This document shows, in pieces, positions 5,180-8,874 of a stretch of DNA of 8,874 bases. This stretch comes from Paracoccaceae bacterium (lineage in GTDB: Bacteria > Pseudomonadota > Alphaproteobacteria > Rhodobacterales > Rhodobacteraceae). A program made the translations under genes and the position numbers. How positions within the stretch are numbered: position 1 is the first letter of the stretch; each line of letters begins with the position of its first letter. Location of the stretch: NCBI GenBank assembly GCA_016937725.1, contig JAFGVZ010000029.1, forward strand, positions 1 to 8,874, written 5' to 3'. Below the pieces are notes generated by a model, which saw only the letters and a list, made by a program, of their open reading frames with translations, was not told the DNA's origin and ran no database searches.

Positions 5180-7105
5180 ATGGGCATGGCGCAGGTCGCA
5201 AATCGGCACGAAGGGGCTTTGCCGCTTGTCCCGGTGGCACCCAAGTTGCGCATGGTGCGGTCCCAGACATCACGCGGCACCGGGCGTGAACCCCTTGGCG
5301 AAATCTTGCGCCGCATGGGAGTGCTGACTGCGTCGCAGCTTATGCAGGCCATCAAGCTGCAAGAAGGGCAGGAAGGGCTGCTGGGCGATATCCTGCTGGC
5401 GCGGGGGCTGATCACGCGCGCGGCGTTGATCGAAGCGTTATCGCGCCAATACCAGACCGCGTTCATGACAGAAGCAGACCCGGACCCGGACCCCCGTTTG
5501 CTGGACCAACTTGGTGTGCGGCAAGCCTTGTCCATGGCCTGCCTTCCGTGGCGCGCGGCGGGTGGGGTGACGCTGATCGCCTGCGCGCGCCCGGCAGAGT
5601 TCGACACACAGCGCCCCGCGCTGGAAGCGGTTTTCGGCCCTGTCGTCATGGTGCTGATTAGCGAAACCCATTTGCATGCGCGTGTGCTGAAACTGCGGCG
5701 CAACCGCTTGCGGCTTTGGGCTGAAACCTGCGTTGCGGAAGAAGAAAGCTGCCGGGTGCTGCAAAACCGCTGGTTCAGCCGGGTTTTGGCCTGCGGCTTG
5801 GCGCTGATTGTGCTTTGCGCGGTCGTCTCGCCGCGCCTTGTGCTGCTGGCGCTGACGGGCTTGGTCGTGGTGGCGCTCGGCATCTCGACCGCGTTGAAGC
5901 TGGCCTCTGCGGTCGTGGCGTTGCGCGCCCAAAGCGGCACGGTGCCGCCAGACGCAGTTCAGGCGCGCCGCCCCATCGTTTCGGTCATGGTGCCTTTGTA
6001 TAAAGAGCCAGAGGTCGTGCCGCGCCTGATCAACCGCTTGTCGCGGCTGACATGGCCGCGCGAATTGACCGATATCTTGCTGGTTGTCGAAGAAAACGAC
6101 CATCTGACGCGCGATGCGCTTGCCCGGCTAACCTTGCCGCGTTGGCTGCGTGTTATTCCGGTCCCCGATGCCAAACTTAAAACCAAGCCGCGTGCGCTGA
6201 ACTATGCCATGATGTTCGCGCGCGGCACCCTCATCGGTGTTTATGATGCCGAGGATGCCCCCGAACCTGACCAATTGCACCGCGTGGTCGACGCGTTTCA
6301 GGCCGGCCCCGCGAACCTCGCCTGCGTGCAAGGGGTGCTGGATTTCTACAACCCGAATGTGAACTGGCTGTCGCGCTGTTTTACCATCGAATACGCGACA
6401 TGGTTTCGCATTGTCCTGCCGGGAATGCAGCGGCTTGGTTTGGCGGTGCCTTTGGGCGGCACCACGCTGTTTTTCCGCCGTGACATTCTGGAAAGCTTGG
6501 GCGGTTGGGACGCGCATAACGTGACCGAGGATGCCGATTTGGGCATTCGTCTTGCGCGCCATGGCTATGTCACGCATTTGCTGCCGACTACGACCTTCGA
6601 GGAAGCCAATTGTCACGTGCTGCCATGGATCAAGCAACGGTCGCGCTGGCTGAAAGGCTATGCGATCACATGGCTTGTGCATATGCGCCAGCCGCGAATT
6701 CTGTGGCGGCAATTGGGGCCGTGGCGCTTTTTCGGGGTGCAGGTGTTGTTTCTGGGCACTCTGGTGCAGTTTCTATTCGCGCCATTGCTCTGGAGCTTTT
6801 GGCTCATGCTGCTCGGCTTTGGCCATCCGTTGCTGGACACATTGCCCTCGCAGGCTTTTGGTGCGCTGGCCGTGGTGTTCCTGACGGCAGAGGCCACGAA
6901 TGTCGCGCTTGGGGCGGCGGCGCTACGAGCGCGGCACCATGCCGGGCTGTGGCGGTGGCTGCCTGCGTTGCACGCCTATTTCCCGCTTGCCGTGGTCGCG
7001 GTTTACAAGGCGCTGTGGGAGTTGATCGTCTCGCCCTTCTACTGGGACAAGACCACGCACGGCAAATATGGCGGCGCGGTCGATACGCAGGTCATACATG
7101 TTTAG
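5180..7105 (+). CDS. membrane family-2 glycosyltransferase with N-terminal MshEN (c-di-GMP-type) domain
   Basis: A 641-residue inner-membrane protein (649 if started at ATG 5156). Residues 38-61 and 67-90 are two 24-residue repeats with L-G at positions 2-3, L at 6, G at 10, L at 17, L/I at 21 and Q at 24, joined by a 5-residue spacer. This is the layout of the c-di-GMP-binding MshEN domain. The alpha/beta part of the T2SSE_N fold follows (to about 170). Two membrane helices (about 201-216 and 220-241) precede a processive-type GT2 domain starting RPIVSVMVPLYKEP (264-277), with DAED (356-359), TED (449-451) and QRSRW (486-490). Membrane helices follow at about 517-547, 560-582 and 594-616, then WDKTTHGKYGG. 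The catalytic set fits cellulose-synthase-like polymer synthases. NfrB of E. coli combines the same two modules with MshEN at the C-terminus. The sugar donor and product are unknown. The gene is preceded by a CtrA box and followed 102 nt later by a sulfotransferase. Confidence 0.88.
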   Translation: MGMAQVANRHEGALPLVPVAPKLRMVRSQTSRGTGREPLGEILRRMGVLTASQLMQAIKLQEGQEGLLGDILLARGLITRAALIEALSRQYQTAFMTEADPDPDPRLLDQLGVRQALSMACLPWRAAGGVTLIACARPAEFDTQRPALEAVFGPVVMVLISETHLHARVLKLRRNRLRLWAETCVAEEESCRVLQNRWFSRVLACGLALIVLCAVVSPRLVLLALTGLVVVALGISTALKLASAVVALRAQSGTVPPDAVQARRPIVSVMVPLYKEPEVVPRLINRLSRLTWPRELTDILLVVEENDHLTRDALARLTLPRWLRVIPVPDAKLKTKPRALNYAMMFARGTLIGVYDAEDAPEPDQLHRVVDAFQAGPANLACVQGVLDFYNPNVNWLSRCFTIEYATWFRIVLPGMQRLGLAVPLGGTTLFFRRDILESLGGWDAHNVTEDADLGIRLARHGYVTHLLPTTTFEEANCHVLPWIKQRSRWLKGYAITWLVHMRQPRILWRQLGPWRFFGVQVLFLGTLVQFLFAPLLWSFWLMLLGFGHPLLDTLPSQAFGALAVVFLTAEATNVALGAAALRARHHAGLWRWLPALHAYFPLAVVAVYKALWELIVSPFYWDKTTHGKYGGAVDTQVIHV

Positions 7106-7127
7106 CGAGAGTAATAATTTCCATTAA

Positions 7128-7139
7128 CACCTCAAGGTG
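7128..7139. repeat. short inverted repeat CACCT-CA-AGGTG
   Basis: A perfect 5-bp inverted repeat with a 2-nt centre lies just upstream of the candidate -35 element of the sulfotransferase promoter. As RNA it could only form a 4-bp stem with a 4-nt loop, and no T run follows, so it is not a terminator. An operator half-site pair is possible but the repeat is short enough to arise by chance. Confidence 0.25.
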
Positions 7140-7140
7140 G

Positions 7141-7169
7141 TAGACGTGTAAGCAATTCACTGCTAAACT
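7141..7169 (+). promoter_or_regulatory. candidate sigma-70 promoter of the sulfotransferase gene
   Basis: TAGACG (7141-7146, 4 of 6 bases of TTGACA) and TAAACT (7164-7169, 4 of 6 of TATAAT) are 17 nt apart, and TGC directly before the -10 makes it an extended -10. Transcription would start near 7176, about 19 nt before the ribosome binding site. The 102-nt gap after the glycosyltransferase also suggests separate transcription. Confidence 0.4.
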
Positions 7170-7194
7170 ACAACCAAGACGGGTATCATCGCGC

Positions 7195-7199
7195 AGGAG
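7195..7199 (+). promoter_or_regulatory. strong ribosome binding site fixing a TTG start
   Basis: AGGAG lies 8 nt before TTG 7208, the first codon of the sulfotransferase. No ATG or GTG in this frame sits at a suitable distance, so the rare TTG start is well supported. Confidence 0.65.
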
Positions 7200-7207
7200 C
7201 ACGCGGT

Positions 7208-7852
7208 TTGCTGGTATTCTTGAAGCATCGGCTGGTGGTGTTTTCAACCCCCAAATGCGGCAGCACCGCGTTGGAGAAAGCACTTGCGCCGCTGTCTGAC
7301 ATTGTGCTCCAGGGCGATCCGCGCATCAAACATTGCACCTTTCACCGCTACAAATGGCGGTTCGAGAAGTTTCTTGCGATTTTCGACACCGAGCCTTTGG
7401 ACACGACCGCGCTTATCCGCCACCCGCAGGATTGGCTGGGAAGTTGGTATCGGTATCGTCACGGGTCTTGGTTGGATGGCACGGCGCACAGCACGAAGGG
7501 GCTAAGCTTCGACCAATTCGTCGAAGGGTATCTGGCCGACGAACAGCCACCTTTTGCCGCTGTCGGCTCTCAGGCGCGGTTCCTGACCCATCCGAAAACC
7601 GGCGAGACCGTAAACTTTCTATATCGCTACGACGGGTTCGACGCCTTTCGCGGCTTCCTGGAAGAGCGTTTAGGTCAAGCGATCTTGCTGGATCGGCTCA
7701 ACGCCTCTGCCGAGATGCGCTTGTCTCTGTCGCCCCATCTGGCCCGCCGCCTTGAAGCCGGGTGCGCGGCGGATTACGCCCTTTATGACAGCGCCCATGC
7801 CCCCAAACCACAAAGCCGCATGCGCAGCCTGATCCGCGCTCTTGCAAGCTGA
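7208..7852 (+). CDS. PAPS-dependent sulfotransferase family protein
   Basis: A 214-residue protein of the bacterial sulfotransferase family, which transfers sulfate from PAPS (3'-phosphoadenosine-5'-phosphosulfate) to hydroxyl or amino groups, often of glycans. The N-terminus has the 5'-phosphosulfate loop FSTPKCGSTALEKAL (12-26) straight after the first beta strand. The 3'-phosphate motif is LIRHPQDWLGSWYRYR (69-84), with Arg71 and Ser79 as the expected binding residues. FLYRYDGFDAF (137-147) is the usual YE/YD stretch before the C-terminal helices, and DYALYD (189-194) is the common end motif. There is no signal peptide or membrane helix, so it should act in the cytoplasm. It starts with TTG 7208 behind AGGAG. 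Its position directly after a polysaccharide-synthase-like gene suggests a glycan or glycolipid acceptor; this is inference from context. Confidence 0.85.
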   Translation: MLVFLKHRLVVFSTPKCGSTALEKALAPLSDIVLQGDPRIKHCTFHRYKWRFEKFLAIFDTEPLDTTALIRHPQDWLGSWYRYRHGSWLDGTAHSTKGLSFDQFVEGYLADEQPPFAAVGSQARFLTHPKTGETVNFLYRYDGFDAFRGFLEERLGQAILLDRLNASAEMRLSLSPHLARRLEAGCAADYALYDSAHAPKPQSRMRSLIRALAS

Positions 7853-7861
7853 CGGGCTTCG

Positions 7862-7877
7862 GGTGCAGTCTGGCACC
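7862..7877. repeat. inverted repeat GGTGC-N6-GCACC before adenine deaminase
   Basis: A perfect 5-bp inverted repeat with a 6-nt loop lies in the 51-nt gap between the sulfotransferase stop and the deaminase start. No T tract follows, so it is a poor terminator. It could be a small leader hairpin or an operator, or chance in GC-rich DNA. Confidence 0.25.
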
Positions 7878-7903
7878 TGAACAGTTTGCAACAGGAGCAG
7901 ATC

Positions 7904-8874
7904 ATGGCCTTGGAAGACCGCATTGCCGTGGCGCGCGGTGAAGCGCCCGCCGATCTGGTGCTGCGCGGGGCCGAAACCCTGTGCATGGTCACGGGCGCGC
8001 GCATTGCCGGGGACGTGGCCATTCATGAAGGGCAGATTGTCGGCATCGGCGCGACTTATGAGGGCGCGCGGGTCATCGACCTGTCAGGCCATATCCTTGT
8101 GCCGGGCTTTATCGACACGCATCTGCATATCGAATCCTCGCTGGTCACGCCTTACGAATTTGATCGCTGTGTTGCCCCGCGCGGGGTGACAACCGCCATC
8201 TGCGACCCGCATGAAATTGCCAATGTCGCAGGTGCCGTGGGCATTCGCTATTTCCAGACCGCGTCAGAGCATACGGTGATGGATATTCGCGTGAACCTCT
8301 CGTCCTGCGTGCCGTCCACCCATATGGAAACGGCGGGGTCCGCGCTGGACGCAGAGGCGCTTTTGGCCCTGCGCGACCACCCGTCGGTCATCGGGTTGGC
8401 CGAGTTCATGAATTTCCCCGGCGTCATCCACCGCGACCCAGGTTGCATGGCCAAGCTGCACGCCTTCGCGGGCGGCCATATCGACGGGCACGCGCCGCTT
8501 TTGTCGGGGCGTGACCTGAACGCCTATTGCGCAGCAGGTATCCGCACCGAGCATGAGGCGACCAGCGCCGAGGAGGCGCGCGAGAAGCTGCAAAAGGGTC
8601 TGCGCATCCTGATCCGCGAAGGGTCTGTCAGCAAGGATATGGTTGCGCTGCAACCGCTGCTGACGCCCCTGACCGCGCCCTATATATGCCTGTGCACCGA
8701 TGATCGGAACCCGTTGGACATTGCCGAGCATGGCCATCTTGACCATATGATCCGTAGCCTGATCGCCATGGGCTGCGACCCGCTGGCGGTCTATCGCGCG
8801 GCGACGCTCTCTGCCGCCGAAGCCTTCGGGCTGAAGGATCGCGGCCAGATCGCCCCCGGCAAACGCGCCGATAT
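7904..8874 (+). CDS. ade: adenine deaminase, N-terminal part (3' end outside window)
   Basis: The frame is open to the window edge with 323 complete codons visible, somewhat over half of the usual 550-600 residues. Adenine deaminase (Ade type, amidohydrolase superfamily) converts adenine to hypoxanthine and ammonia in purine salvage. The metal-site motif is PGFIDTHLHIES (67-78, His73 and His75), followed by the strongly diagnostic CDPHEIANVAG (100-110), AEFMN (166-170, Glu167), GGHIDGHAP (190-198), TEHE (215-218) and CTDDRNP (264-270, acidic Asp pair at 266-267). The adenosine-like C-terminal Ade domain is beyond the window. The start at ATG 7904 is supported by AGGAG (7893-7897) 6 nt upstream. 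The gap to the sulfotransferase is 51 nt with no clear promoter, so co-transcription is possible although the functions are unrelated. Confidence 0.95.
   Translation, partial: MALEDRIAVARGEAPADLVLRGAETLCMVTGARIAGDVAIHEGQIVGIGATYEGARVIDLSGHILVPGFIDTHLHIESSLVTPYEFDRCVAPRGVTTAICDPHEIANVAGAVGIRYFQTASEHTVMDIRVNLSSCVPSTHMETAGSALDAEALLALRDHPSVIGLAEFMNFPGVIHRDPGCMAKLHAFAGGHIDGHAPLLSGRDLNAYCAAGIRTEHEATSAEEAREKLQKGLRILIREGSVSKDMVALQPLLTPLTAPYICLCTDDRNPLDIAEHGHLDHMIRSLIAMGCDPLAVYRAATLSAAEAFGLKDRGQIAPGKRAD

Noticed and set aside
7113..7128. Second CtrA box before the sulfotransferase
   Set aside because: TTAAC is present at 7124-7128, but the bases 11 positions upstream are AATA, matching only one of four positions of the other half-site.
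7862..7877. Terminator after the sulfotransferase
   Set aside because: The stem is only 5 bp and no T run follows.

Overview
The window looks like chromosomal DNA from an alphaproteobacterium of the Rhodobacteraceae/Rhodobacterales (roseobacter or Rhodobacter group). The pointers are high GC with GCG/GCC/CGC-rich codons, the gene run dnaX-ybaB-recR with proteins that read like those of this group, a 22-bp motif (2275-2296) that I remember as common in Rhodobacteraceae genomes, and a textbook CtrA box. All eight genes lie on the + strand and coding density is very high. I see no rRNA, tRNA, CRISPR array, insertion sequence, prophage or integrase.

Layout. (1) 1-2340 is a tightly overlapping set of three catabolic-type enzymes: the C-terminal part of an alpha/beta hydrolase (cut by the window edge), a PLP-dependent threonine/serine dehydratase-like enzyme joined to it by an ATGA overlap, and a PcaD-type (3-oxoadipate enol-lactonase) alpha/beta hydrolase overlapping the dehydratase by 20 nt. 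(2) 2401-5097 is the housekeeping DNA-metabolism cluster dnaX (clamp loader tau/gamma), ybaB/ebfC (nucleoid-associated protein) and recR (recombination mediator), with gaps of 15 and 6 nt. (3) 5098-7852 is the most interesting part. An AT-rich gap carries TTAA-N7-TTAAC, the CtrA consensus. It is followed by a membrane family-2 glycosyltransferase with an N-terminal MshEN-type domain (the cyclic-di-GMP-binding fold of type II secretion/type IV pilus ATPases), then by a small PAPS-dependent sulfotransferase with its own probable promoter. (4) 7904-8874 is the first 323 codons of adenine deaminase, cut by the window end.

Working model (inference): region 3 encodes a glycan synthase, controlled transcriptionally by CtrA and possibly allosterically by cyclic-di-GMP, whose product may be sulfated by the neighbouring enzyme. 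The combination resembles NfrB of E. coli, a c-di-GMP-activated GT2 that carries its MshEN domain at the opposite end. Other oddities are a Thr where I expect the catalytic Asp in the first hydrolase, and a PcaD reading frame that runs through the Rhodobacterales repeat motif to give a non-family C-terminal tail.
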